From Crassaminicella indica (GTDB taxonomy: Bacteria; Bacillota; Clostridia; Peptostreptococcales; Thermotaleaceae), in the NCBI RefSeq assembly GCF_019203185.1, contig NZ_CP078093.1, forward strand, positions 1,240,001 through 1,304,000: DNA of 64,000 bases, given 5' to 3'. The notes under the pieces are model-generated. The model was not told the origin of the DNA. It searched no databases and worked only from the letters and a program-made list of their open reading frames with translations. Below, piece by piece: positions 18,797-27,286 of the stretch (its first letter is position 1; every line of letters starts with the position of its first letter). The translations under genes were made by a program, and so were the position numbers.

Positions 18797-19306
18797 ATGA
18801 TCACTTATGTATCTGAGCAGATATATGTTTTTTTAACTACTTTATATGGAGGGATTATTATTGGATTTATTTATGATTTGTATAGAATTCTCCGATGTAT
18901 ATTTAAACCTAAAAAAATTGCAACAATAATAGAGGATCTGATTTTTTGGATTGTTATTGCTATTATAGCTGTTCACGTATTATTATTTAGTAATGATGGG
19001 CAGTTAAGGTTTTATGTTTTTTTAGGATTTTTAATAGGAGCTATTCTTTATAATAGGATTTTAAGTAGATTTGTAATCAGAGGTATATTAATTTTGCTCA
19101 ATAAGCTTAAAAGCTTATTGATGAAGCTTTTAAGGATAATTTTGTTTCCTATAAAAATAATAAAAAAATTTTTTGTAATGTTATTCTGTCCATTAAAGAA
19201 GAAATTTTCTCCTTTATATCTTAGAATGAAAAGATTATTTTTGATGGTTAAAATATGGTATCGGGATATGGTAAAATATACTAAATTTATGCGAAACAAA
19301 AAATAG
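18797..19306 (+). CDS. yabQ: Spore cortex biosynthesis protein YabQ
   Basis: Membrane protein of 169 residues that in Bacillus localises to the outer forespore membrane and is required for cortex formation. About four hydrophobic segments cover residues 5-115 (for example GGIIIGFIYDLYR, DLIFWIVIAIIAVHVLLF, FYVFLGFLIGAILY), followed by a strongly basic tail. GAGGTGG precedes the ATG. It sits between yabP and divIC as expected. Confidence 0.9.
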   Translation: MITYVSEQIYVFLTTLYGGIIIGFIYDLYRILRCIFKPKKIATIIEDLIFWIVIAIIAVHVLLFSNDGQLRFYVFLGFLIGAILYNRILSRFVIRGILILLNKLKSLLMKLLRIILFPIKIIKKFFVMLFCPLKKKFSPLYLRMKRLFLMVKIWYRDMVKYTKFMRNKK

Positions 19307-19371
19307 AAGGAATTTTTATATTTTTATAGAAGTATGAAGGTAAACTAAGATCAATATGAGGTATAGGGACG

Positions 19372-19683
19372 ATGGGAAAATATAAAAAAAATACGGTAAA
19401 AAAGAAAAAAGGATTTTTTCATATAGCTTTATTGATCTTTGGACTTTACATATCTTGGATATTTATAAAGCAGCAGATAGAATTAAAAGAATTAAAGCAG
19501 CAAGAGGAAGAGCTTAATAAAAAAATTATAGAGCTTAAAAAGGAAACAGCACGTTTAGAAGAAGAAAAGCAATTAGGAGATGATCCAAAGTTTATTGAAA
19601 AAGTGGCAAGAGAGAGGCTTAAAATGGTAAAACCAAATGAAATTATTTATATAGATATTAATAAAGCTAAATATAATAAATAA
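19372..19683 (+). CDS. divIC: DivIC/FtsB-family septum formation initiator
   Basis: Bitopic division protein of the FtsL-DivIB-DivIC complex. It has a short basic cytoplasmic N-terminus, one TM helix (about residues 17-34, IALLIFGLYISWIFI), then an extracytoplasmic coiled coil rich in Lys/Glu (about 36-68) and the conserved end FIEKVARERLKMVKPNEIIY. Length 103 is normal. The gene order yabQ-divIC-yabR is conserved. Confidence 0.9.
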   Translation: MGKYKKNTVKKKKGFFHIALLIFGLYISWIFIKQQIELKELKQQEEELNKKIIELKKETARLEEEKQLGDDPKFIEKVARERLKMVKPNEIIYIDINKAKYNK

Positions 19684-19793
19684 AAATTATAAAGATAGAA
19701 GGGAGCGTATTGACAGGTTTATAAATATAATTTATAATGAGTGCAAATAATATATTGTAATTATTTAATTTTAAAAGGAGGAAGATTAAATTT

Positions 19794-20222
19794 ATGCCCG
19801 TTGAAGTTGGAAAAGTTGTAGAGGGCACTGTAACTGGCATTACAAATTTTGGTGCTTTTGTTCAACTGCCAGAAGGAAAAACAGGTTTATGCCACATATC
19901 AGAAGTAGCAGATGATTATGTAAAAGATATTAGTACGTATCTTAAGGAACAACAAAAGGTAAAGGTAAAGGTTATCGCTATTGATCCAAAAGGAAAAATT
20001 AGTCTTTCTATTAGAAAAGCACAACCAAAACCTCCTAAAAAAACTAATCCTAAACCAGCAGCGTTTGATTGGAAGCAAAGGGAGAAGGATAGACAGATGT
20101 CTTTTGAAGATAAATTGTTAAAATTCTTTAAGGACAGTGAAGAAAAACAACAGCAGGTAAGAAAACATATGAAAGACAGTAGAAGAGGAAATGGATTCAA
20201 TAGAAAAGGAGTTGCTAGATAA
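19794..20222 (+). CDS. yabR: S1-domain RNA-binding protein YabR
   Basis: One S1 RNA-binding domain (residues about 1-75; VEGTVTGITNFGAFVQLPEG, HISEVADDYVKDI) followed by a basic, Pro/Lys-rich and then Asp/Glu/Gln-rich tail. 142 residues. Related to general stress protein 13. AAAAGGAGGAAG precedes ATG 19794. It follows divIC as in Bacillus. Its RNA target is not known. Confidence 0.93.
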   Translation: MPVEVGKVVEGTVTGITNFGAFVQLPEGKTGLCHISEVADDYVKDISTYLKEQQKVKVKVIAIDPKGKISLSIRKAQPKPPKKTNPKPAAFDWKQREKDRQMSFEDKLLKFFKDSEEKQQQVRKHMKDSRRGNGFNRKGVAR

Positions 20223-20225
20223 TAA

Positions 20226-20251
20226 GAACCGAGACAATGTCTCGGTTTTAT
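20226..20251 (+). terminator. Terminator after yabR
   Basis: AACCGAGAC and GTCTCGGTT, perfect arms around AAT, followed by TTATAT. Confidence 0.8.
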
Positions 20252-20269
20252 ATATTGGAGGAATATTTT

Positions 20270-21184
20270 ATGCTTAAATTGGGAGCTATTGATATTGGAA
20301 CAAATTCTATGCGGATGATTATTGCCAAAATAGAAAAAGGGAGAATAGTTGAAAGCATTAAAATTTTAAAACCAACAAGAATGGGTGAAAAGGTTGATCA
20401 AACGAGCAGGTTATCAAAGGATGCAATAGATAGAAATATTAAGGCTTTAAATGAATTCGTAAATATTGCTTGTAAAGAAGGAGTAAATAAACTACCTATT
20501 ATTGCAACAAGTGCAGTAAGAGATGCAAAAAATAAGGAAATATTCATAAAAAGAGCAGAAGAAGAGGTTGGTGTAAAGGTTGATGTCATCACTGGAGAAA
20601 GAGAAGCAGCATTAGGATTTATGGGAGTTTTGAAGGGAATTAATAAAGATGATGAAAATATTTTAGTAATAGATATTGGTGGAGGCAGTACAGAATTTAT
20701 TTTTGGCAATAAAGAAGGGATCAAATTTCTTTGCAGTTTAGATATGGGTGCTGTAAGAATGACAGAAAAATTTGTAACTACTGATCCCGTTTCTAAAAAA
20801 GAAGTAGAGGATATACAAAAGGCAATTGCTGATTGTATGGAATCTATGATTGATTCTTTAGGAAAATTTCAAATCGATAAAATAATAGGTATAGGAGGAA
20901 CTGCTACGACATTAGCTGCGATTTCAAAGAAGATGAAGGTTTATGATAAAGCTATGATTCATAATACAAAGCTTTGTCATGAAAAAGTGAAAGCGATTCT
21001 TTCTGATTTTTTATCTAAAACTTTAGAGAATAGAAAAAAATTAGATGGACTTGAGGAGAAAAGAGCAGATATTATTACAGCAGGAACTATTATTTTAGAT
21101 AAAATATTAACAATGCTGAATGTAGATGATATCACGATTAGTGAATATGATAATTTAGAAGGGCTGATTTTTGAACAATTATAG
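20270..21184 (+). CDS. ppx: Ppx/GppA-family exopolyphosphatase
   Basis: 304-residue ASKHA-fold phosphatase that removes phosphate from polyphosphate and/or converts pppGpp to ppGpp. Motifs: KLGAIDIGTNSMRMIIAK at the start, catalytic ITGEREAALGF, phosphate-2 VIDIGGGSTEF and adenosine-type IIGIGGTATTLAA. ATG 20270 follows GGAGG; the earlier ATG at 20237 lies inside the yabR terminator and is not credible. It lacks the C-terminal HD domain of long Ppx proteins. Which substrate is preferred cannot be told. Confidence 0.9.
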   Translation: MLKLGAIDIGTNSMRMIIAKIEKGRIVESIKILKPTRMGEKVDQTSRLSKDAIDRNIKALNEFVNIACKEGVNKLPIIATSAVRDAKNKEIFIKRAEEEVGVKVDVITGEREAALGFMGVLKGINKDDENILVIDIGGGSTEFIFGNKEGIKFLCSLDMGAVRMTEKFVTTDPVSKKEVEDIQKAIADCMESMIDSLGKFQIDKIIGIGGTATTLAAISKKMKVYDKAMIHNTKLCHEKVKAILSDFLSKTLENRKKLDGLEEKRADIITAGTIILDKILTMLNVDDITISEYDNLEGLIFEQL

Positions 21185-21193
21185 TAAAAGTAT

Positions 21194-21221
21194 AGCAACT
21201 CGGCAAATGAGTTGCTTTTTA
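21194..21221 (+). terminator. Terminator after ppx
   Basis: AGCAACTC and GAGTTGCT arms around GGCAAAT, followed by TTTTAAATTT. Confidence 0.82.
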
Positions 21222-21424
21222 AATTTATATTTTATGCTTTTTTAAAAAAAATATACTAATTTTTTATCGATAAAGTATCACTCTTATCAACAAAGTTTAA
21301 CAGTAAAAGTATTTGCAGTTTGGTCATATAGATAAGATAGCTGGACAATATAGACTATATTTATGATAATTTGTAAAAATGCATCGTGAGCTGTCTTAAA
21401 TTTCTTTATAGGAAAGCAGGTAAC

Positions 21425-21457
21425 TTGACAAATCTTTTATTCACCCATTGATATAAT
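21425..21457 (+). promoter_or_regulatory. Candidate Spo0A-controlled spoIIE promoter
   Basis: TTGACA (21425-21430) and TATAAT (21452-21457) are both perfect but separated by 21 bp. The Bacillus spoIIE promoter is known for this same 21-bp spacing, with Spo0A compensating. TTGACAAA also fits a 0A-box (TTGWCRAA). The preceding 200 bp of this 305-bp spacer are AT-rich with no gene or stronger signal that I recognise. Confidence 0.6.
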
Positions 21458-21489
21458 TTTCTTAACAATATGAAATGGGTGGTGTAAAA

Positions 21490-23880
21490 ATGGCAGATAA
21501 AATAAATGTTATACCTTATCAAAGAGTATATAGTGGACAAGCTCATACATATATGGGAGAAAGGAAAAAAACAGGAATTTTCCATTTGTCTAAAAATATG
21601 TTTATGCTTGTGCTAGTAGGATTTTTATTGGGAAGGGCAAATATTTTAGATGGGCTTGCACCCTTTGGGATTGCATTTTACATATCTTTACTAACAAAAG
21701 ATAAAAAGTATTCATATATAGGATTATTTGTATTGTTAGGAATGTTTACAACTCATATAAATACAGCAAAATATATTATTGCTTTAGCATTATCATTTAT
21801 TGTATTTTTGGTTATAAGGGATAAAGTAAGAGCTAAAACCTTTATGACAGCAATTGCAGCAAGCTTTGTTATGTTTCTAGCAGGACTTATCTATATGCTT
21901 GCTACAGAAATATATATATATGATTTAGTTATGGAAGGCTTTGAGTCGGTTGTTGTTTTTGTATTTGTTTACATACTATCTTATGCAGTGCCAATAATTA
22001 TACAAAGAAGAAACAGGAAGGTATTATCAAATGAAGAATTGATTTGCATAGCTATATTATCAGCTGTTGTTGTATCAGGGTTAGCTAATATTGTGATAGG
22101 AAATTTTAGAATAAAGAATATATTTGGTATTTTATTAACATTAATATTTGCTTATAATGGAGGGGCTAGTATTGGAGCAAGTGTAGGAATAACGATAGGT
22201 ATTATTACAAGCATGTCAAGTATCGAAACGCCAATGGTTATTAGCATATATGGATTTTCAGGATTGCTTGCTGGTATATTTAAAGATTTGGGTAAAAAAG
22301 GTTCTGCTATAGGGATTATTTTAGGGAATGCCATACTTACTTTTTACATAAATGGGTCTACAGAGGTATTAATACAGTTTGAAGAAATCATAGCTAGTTG
22401 TATGCTTTTTATTATTATGCCAAGAGCTATGATGCAATATATGGAGAAATTTGCAAATGCTAATAATTATAAAATAGATAAGACACGCAGTGAAAGAATT
22501 AAGGAAATGATATATCTTAGATTAAAGGAGTATTCAAATGCATTTTCAGAGTTAGCTACAACTTATGGAAATATTGCGGAGAAAGAAAAGCTTATTGATC
22601 AAAATGATATGGCAAATATGGTAGATGAAGTAGCAGAAAAGATATGTAAACATTGTGGTATGTGCAGAAGCTGTTGGCATAATAATTTTTATAGTACTTA
22701 CAATGATATTGTGAATGTGATTTCTTATTTGGAGTCTTATGGGAAGATAAAATCAGAAAAAATTCCTCAAGTACTGAAAAAGAGATGTATTAAGCTAGAT
22801 TCTTTAATAGATGCTATAATGGGTCGTTTTGAAGTTCACAAGGTTCATTATGAATGGCAGAGAAGACTATTTGAAAGTAGACAACTGGTAGCTGAACAAT
22901 TTGAAGGTGTAGCACATATCATTGATGATTTGTCTAAAGAAATAAATATGAAAATAGATTTTAGAACAGAAGTTGAAGATGCTTTATATGTAGCCTTTGA
23001 TAAGGAAGGAATACCTATTGACAAAATTACTGTGCTAGAGAAGGAAGATGAAAAATTCGAGATTGCAATAGAAAAAAGAGCTTGTTTTGATAGAAAGCAA
23101 TGTGATGAAAGGATAGCCCCTATAGTTTCTAAAGTAATAGGAAGAGATGTTGTACGAAAACCAAAGCTTTGTAAAGCTGATGCAAAAACAGGAAATTGTT
23201 CCTTTACATTGACTGAAGCAGAAAAGTATAGAATAGCAACAGGCGTTGCTAGAGTATCAAAGGATGATATTTGTGGAGATAGCTATTCTTTTATTGATCT
23301 ACCTGATGGTAAGTATATGATGGCTTTAAGTGATGGAATGGGATCAGGAGAAAGAGCAGCAAAGGAAAGTCAAGCGAGTATATCTGTATTAGAACAGTTG
23401 ATGGAAGCAGGCTTTGAAAAGGATGTTGCTATAAAAACTATTAATTCTATACTTGTTTTAAAATCCTCTGAAGAGACATTTTCAACAATGGATTTATCTA
23501 TGGTAGATTTATATACAGGTAAAGTAGAATTTGTAAAGATAGGAGCAGCCTCTAGCTTTATAAAAAGAGCAAATGGAGATGTAGAGGTAATTAGGTCCAC
23601 ATCTTTGCCAATAGGGATTCTTAATAATGTAGATATTGAAAGCTTTGGACAAAGGTTAAATAATGGGGATTTTGTTGTTATGATGTCGGATGGTGTATTA
23701 GATGCAGATTCAGATGTAGATGAAAAAGAGCAATGGATTATATCTGCTCTAAAAAAAATAAAAAGCAAGAATCCTCAACGTATTGCAGATGATCTTTTAG
23801 ATATGGCTATAAAAAAATATGGAAATAAGATAAAAGACGATATGACAGTGATGATTTCGAAGGTATGGGAGGTAAGATAA
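21490..23880 (+). CDS. spoIIE: Stage II sporulation protein E (PP2C phosphatase)
   Basis: Membrane phosphatase that dephosphorylates SpoIIAA to activate sigma-F in the forespore. The N-terminal ~330 residues hold about ten hydrophobic segments. A central regulatory region contains a Cys cluster (ICKHCGMCRSCWHNN), and the C-terminal PP2C domain (about 590-796) shows DDICGDSYSFIDLPDG, ALSDGMGSGERAAKES and VVMMSDGVLDADSD with the metal-binding aspartates. ATG 21490 is preferred over 21475 (GGGTGG between them). Length 796, close to Bacillus (827). A Spo0A-type promoter lies upstream. Confidence 0.96.
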   Translation: MADKINVIPYQRVYSGQAHTYMGERKKTGIFHLSKNMFMLVLVGFLLGRANILDGLAPFGIAFYISLLTKDKKYSYIGLFVLLGMFTTHINTAKYIIALALSFIVFLVIRDKVRAKTFMTAIAASFVMFLAGLIYMLATEIYIYDLVMEGFESVVVFVFVYILSYAVPIIIQRRNRKVLSNEELICIAILSAVVVSGLANIVIGNFRIKNIFGILLTLIFAYNGGASIGASVGITIGIITSMSSIETPMVISIYGFSGLLAGIFKDLGKKGSAIGIILGNAILTFYINGSTEVLIQFEEIIASCMLFIIMPRAMMQYMEKFANANNYKIDKTRSERIKEMIYLRLKEYSNAFSELATTYGNIAEKEKLIDQNDMANMVDEVAEKICKHCGMCRSCWHNNFYSTYNDIVNVISYLESYGKIKSEKIPQVLKKRCIKLDSLIDAIMGRFEVHKVHYEWQRRLFESRQLVAEQFEGVAHIIDDLSKEINMKIDFRTEVEDALYVAFDKEGIPIDKITVLEKEDEKFEIAIEKRACFDRKQCDERIAPIVSKVIGRDVVRKPKLCKADAKTGNCSFTLTEAEKYRIATGVARVSKDDICGDSYSFIDLPDGKYMMALSDGMGSGERAAKESQASISVLEQLMEAGFEKDVAIKTINSILVLKSSEETFSTMDLSMVDLYTGKVEFVKIGAASSFIKRANGDVEVIRSTSLPIGILNNVDIESFGQRLNNGDFVVMMSDGVLDADSDVDEKEQWIISALKKIKSKNPQRIADDLLDMAIKKYGNKIKDDMTVMISKVWEVR

Positions 23881-23902
23881 GAGCCGTAGTGGCTCTTTTT
23901 TT
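23879..23902 (+). terminator. Terminator after spoIIE
   Basis: AAGAGCC and GGCTCTT arms around GTAGT, followed by TTTTT. Confidence 0.85.
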
Positions 23903-23998
23903 AGTTCTTTTCTTTTGATAAATATTAATTTGAATTGTATATAAAAAGCTATATTCGCCAATAATCTAGAAAAAAGTATAGTAAAGGGGAGGATTTGA

Positions 23999-24730
23999 AT
24001 GGAGATTAATCAGATAATTTTGGTTACAGATGGAAAATCAAATATCGGAGGAAATCCTGTAACAGCAGCAATGGAGGCAAAAAAAGAAAATATTGTTGTG
24101 AATGCTATTGGGATTATGGATAATGGTAGTTGTGATGAAGATGCTTTATGTGAAGTAGAAAAAATTGCACAGGCTGGCGGTGGAGTATGGGAAAATACGA
24201 TGATTAAAAATTTAGGAAAGACTATGCATGTTCTCACACAAAAAACAGTTAATAAAACTATTGAAACTATTGTAGGAAAACAGTTAAAAAAAATAGTAGG
24301 AGCAGACCTTTTTGATATTCCTCCTAAGGTAAGAAGCAAGGTGATCGATTATATGGACCAGCTTGAGGAAGAAGTAGCTATAAAGTGCTGTATTTTAATG
24401 GATTGCAGTGCAAGTATGAAAAATAAGATGAGTACAGCAAGGCAAAGCATTATAGAGTTAATGAATTCTTTGAATGGAAGAAAAGGTAAGAGTGAAGTGG
24501 CAGTGATTGCTTATCCTGGAGAAAATGGAGAATGTACAGCTTTAATTAGTGATTTTACACAAGATATACAAGCTTTGAAGGATAGGATATTTGCATTAAA
24601 GGCTGGTGGTACTACTCCTACAGCAGCAGCTATTAATAAAGCTGTTTTGCTGATAAAAGGTGAGCAAGATGAAAATTTAGAAGATATTATTTTAAATAGT
24701 GAACCATTGTTAAAAGAAAGTATGGTATAA
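23999..24730 (+). CDS. yabS: YabS-family von Willebrand factor A protein
   Basis: 243 residues with an unusual layout that is also that of Bacillus YabS. It starts with the second half of a vWA-like fold (IILVTDGKSNIGGNP, VVNAIGIMD) and continues with a vWA domain whose metal-site motif is DCSASM (near residue 133) and whose later MIDAS threonine is in GGTTPTA. It lies between spoIIE and the yabT kinase, as in Bacillus. The family has no proven biochemical role; protein-protein binding through the MIDAS metal is the usual inference. GGGGAGG precedes the ATG. Confidence 0.9.
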   Translation: MEINQIILVTDGKSNIGGNPVTAAMEAKKENIVVNAIGIMDNGSCDEDALCEVEKIAQAGGGVWENTMIKNLGKTMHVLTQKTVNKTIETIVGKQLKKIVGADLFDIPPKVRSKVIDYMDQLEEEVAIKCCILMDCSASMKNKMSTARQSIIELMNSLNGRKGKSEVAVIAYPGENGECTALISDFTQDIQALKDRIFALKAGGTTPTAAAINKAVLLIKGEQDENLEDIILNSEPLLKESMV

Positions 24731-24756
24731 AAACGACTAGCAATAGTCGTTTTTTC
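24729..24756 (+). terminator. Terminator after yabS
   Basis: AAAACGACTA and TAGTCGTTTT arms around GCAA, followed by TTCAT. Confidence 0.85.
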
Positions 24757-24786
24757 ATATGAAAAGGCGATTAGGAGGTAAAAGAG

Positions 24787-25680
24787 ATGGCGGATATAAA
24801 ATTATATCCAGGATTTTTAGTGAAGGGAAAGTGGAATAATAATCAATATAAAATCATACAGTTGATAGGAGCAGGAGGGATTGGACAAGTTTATAAGGTT
24901 GAAGATGAAAAGAAAAAAATTTGGGCATTAAAAATAAGCAGACAGATGCAGAGCATTACTAAGGAGTATGAGATGTTAAAAAGATTCTCTCATATAGATC
25001 TTGTTCCTAAAGTGAATGAAATAGATGATTTTTGCTGTGGAAATAATCAATTATACTATATTGTTATGGAATATATAGATGGAAAGAATTTGAAAGAATA
25101 TATAAAAATAAAACCTATGAATATAAAAGCTATTATAGGTCTTACTCTACTTATTGGGAAAGCTTTTTTAATTCTTCATAAAAATAATTTTGTTTTTGGA
25201 GATTTAAAATTAGAAAATTTAATGATTGATGCAAAAAATAATGTAATAAGAATTATTGATTTAGGCGGGGTAACTCATATAGGATCTTCAGTGAAGGAAT
25301 TTACTCCTTTATATGATAGAGCTAGTTGGAATATGGGGCTGAGGCGAGCTGATGAAAAATATGATTTGTTTAGTTTGAGTATGTTTTGTATTATTCTTTT
25401 GTTACGAAAAAATTTTACTCCAGGAAAAATATCTGTGGATAAATTGATAAAAAAATTAAAAGATATGCACATATCCAAAAAATTAGTTAATATTCTCCAC
25501 AAGGGGATAAGGCAAGATAATATATCTTTTGAAGTATTTTTAAAAAGCTTAGAGGACATATATATAAATGGTATTGATAAAGAAGGAAATATTGTATGGG
25601 ATAAACAGAATTTTGCAGTGAATGTTTTATTGGTGAGCAGTATACTACTATTTATAGGGATAATGTATGAATATTTATAA
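24787..25680 (+). CDS. yabT: YabT-type Ser/Thr protein kinase with C-terminal membrane anchor
   Basis: Hanks-type kinase. The glycine loop GAGGIGQVYKV (near residue 30), ATP lysine in WALKIS, catalytic FGDLKLENLMI (Asp present, the HRD being FGD as in Bacillus YabT) and metal-binding IIDLGGV (DFG equivalent DLG) are seen. One TM helix closes the protein (about 275-293). In Bacillus YabT acts during sporulation and is stimulated by DNA. Here the long basic linker between kinase domain and TM helix found in Bacillus is nearly absent (297 residues against about 338). It follows yabS and precedes tilS, as in Bacillus. Confidence 0.9.
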   Translation: MADIKLYPGFLVKGKWNNNQYKIIQLIGAGGIGQVYKVEDEKKKIWALKISRQMQSITKEYEMLKRFSHIDLVPKVNEIDDFCCGNNQLYYIVMEYIDGKNLKEYIKIKPMNIKAIIGLTLLIGKAFLILHKNNFVFGDLKLENLMIDAKNNVIRIIDLGGVTHIGSSVKEFTPLYDRASWNMGLRRADEKYDLFSLSMFCIILLLRKNFTPGKISVDKLIKKLKDMHISKKLVNILHKGIRQDNISFEVFLKSLEDIYINGIDKEGNIVWDKQNFAVNVLLVSSILLFIGIMYEYL

Positions 25681-25775
25681 AAAAGTATTTTGTTTTAGGA
25701 GGGTTTTACAGGGAACATATAGAAATATAAGAAAGTCCTTTTTAGATAAATAAAGGACTAGATAGGAGTAGATAA

Positions 25776-27167
25776 ATGCTTGAAAAATTTATAAGGACGG
25801 TAAAACGGCACAATATGTTTCAAAAAGGAGATGGGATTGTAGTAGGAGTTTCAGGAGGTCCTGATTCGATAGCTCTTTTGCATCTTTTTTGGAGGATAAG
25901 GGAGGAATACGATTTAAAGCTTTATGCAGTTCATCTAAATCATCAATTTAGAGGGGAAGAAGCTGATGAAGATGCAGATTATGTAAGAAGGTTTTGTGAA
26001 AATATAGGCGTAAAAGCTTTTATATTTAGTAAAAATGTTAGCTTGTATAGTAAAGAAAAGGGGATAACTTTTGAAGAGGCAGGAAGAGAAATTAGATATG
26101 GATTATTTGATGAAGTCATGAAAAAAATGAATGCAAATAAAATTGCTGTAGCACAAAATATGGATGATCAAGCAGAAACAGTACTTATGAGGCTAATGAG
26201 AGGAACAGGGCTTGAGGGACTAAGTGCGATTGATTATGTAAGAGATGAAAAAATTATAAGACCGATTTTAGATATTAGAAGAAAAGAAATTGAAGATTAT
26301 TGTAATGAATATAATTTAAAGCCTAGGATTGATAAGACAAATTTAGAAGCTGTTTATACAAGAAATCGTATAAGATTGGAATTGATTCCATATATAGAAA
26401 AATATTTTAATAAGAATATTAAAGAAACTTTATCAAGAACTACAAATATTATAAGAGAAGATAAGGATTTTTTAAATATTGCTGCGAAAAAGGCTTATCA
26501 TCAAGTAGTTATAAAAAATAATTCAGATATAAGAATTAACAAAAAAGCATTTGAAGAAAAGCATCCTGCTATTCAGAGAAGAATATTGCGTGAAGCAATT
26601 AATCAAAGCATGGGAGAGCTAAAAGATGTACAGCATAAGCATATAGAAAAATTATTGGATTTTATAAAATATGGTTCTGTAGGTAGAGAAATTCATTTGC
26701 CAAAGGGCATTTATGCTGTTTTGGATTATGATGCGATGATGATCAAGAAAGGAAAAAGAAAAATAGAAAGAGATGAATTTGAATACAATATAAATATTGG
26801 TGAAACATTAAATATAAAAGAGGACAAAGCCTTTTTAAAAGCCGTAGTAATAGACCGTAAGGATATAAAAAATATATCTAAAGGACAGGATAAAAAGTAT
26901 TTTGATTTTGATAAAATAAAAAGTCACCTGATTGTTAGAAATAGAAGAAATGGAGATAGATTTACACCTTTTGGAATGAAGGGAAGTAAGAAGCTTAAGG
27001 ATTTTTTTATTGATGAAAAAATTTCTCGAGAAGAGCGAGATAAAATTCCACTTGTATGTGATGGGGAAGAAATTATATGGGTGATTGGACATAGGATGAG
27101 TGAAAATTATAAAGTCGAGAAGGAGACAAAGAATGTATTAGTTATTATATATAAAAAATATAGCTAA
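25776..27167 (+). CDS. tilS: tRNA(Ile)-lysidine synthase
   Basis: Converts C34 of tRNA-Ile(CAU) to lysidine with lysine and ATP, allowing AUA decoding. The PP-loop GVSGGPDSIALLHL lies near residue 24, with the downstream AHL-type YAVHLNHQFRGEEADEDA and RNRIRLELIPYI. A C-terminal TilS domain with RNRRNGDRFTPFGMKGSKK follows. Length 463 is normal. The ATG at 25776 has TAGGAGTAG upstream. Unlike Bacillus, hpt does not follow; ftsH is next. Confidence 0.95.
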   Translation: MLEKFIRTVKRHNMFQKGDGIVVGVSGGPDSIALLHLFWRIREEYDLKLYAVHLNHQFRGEEADEDADYVRRFCENIGVKAFIFSKNVSLYSKEKGITFEEAGREIRYGLFDEVMKKMNANKIAVAQNMDDQAETVLMRLMRGTGLEGLSAIDYVRDEKIIRPILDIRRKEIEDYCNEYNLKPRIDKTNLEAVYTRNRIRLELIPYIEKYFNKNIKETLSRTTNIIREDKDFLNIAAKKAYHQVVIKNNSDIRINKKAFEEKHPAIQRRILREAINQSMGELKDVQHKHIEKLLDFIKYGSVGREIHLPKGIYAVLDYDAMMIKKGKRKIERDEFEYNINIGETLNIKEDKAFLKAVVIDRKDIKNISKGQDKKYFDFDKIKSHLIVRNRRNGDRFTPFGMKGSKKLKDFFIDEKISREERDKIPLVCDGEEIIWVIGHRMSENYKVEKETKNVLVIIYKKYS

Positions 27168-27210
27168 AAAATTTTTCAAATATTTAATAATTGAAGGACA
27201 GTTTAATTTA

Positions 27211-27239
27211 TTGTTTTATATAAGAAAATATGGTAGAAT
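27211..27239 (+). promoter_or_regulatory. Candidate sigma-A promoter of ftsH
   Basis: TTGTTT (27211-27216), 17-bp spacer, TAGAAT (27234-27239). It overlaps an ATG at 27230 that is therefore unlikely to be the ftsH start. The -35 match is poor. Confidence 0.35.
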
Positions 27240-27286
27240 TAAAAGATGTTAAATTCAAGAAAGACAGTTTGAAGGGAGGGCTTTGG

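Noticed and set aside
20237-20269. ATG 20237 as ppx start
   Set aside because: It falls inside the yabR terminator hairpin; ATG 20270 has GGAGG and gives the standard Ppx start.
27230-27286. ATG 27230 as ftsH start
   Set aside because: It overlaps a promoter-like -10 and lacks a ribosome site; TTG 27287 has GGGAGGG and gives the normal FtsH N-terminus.
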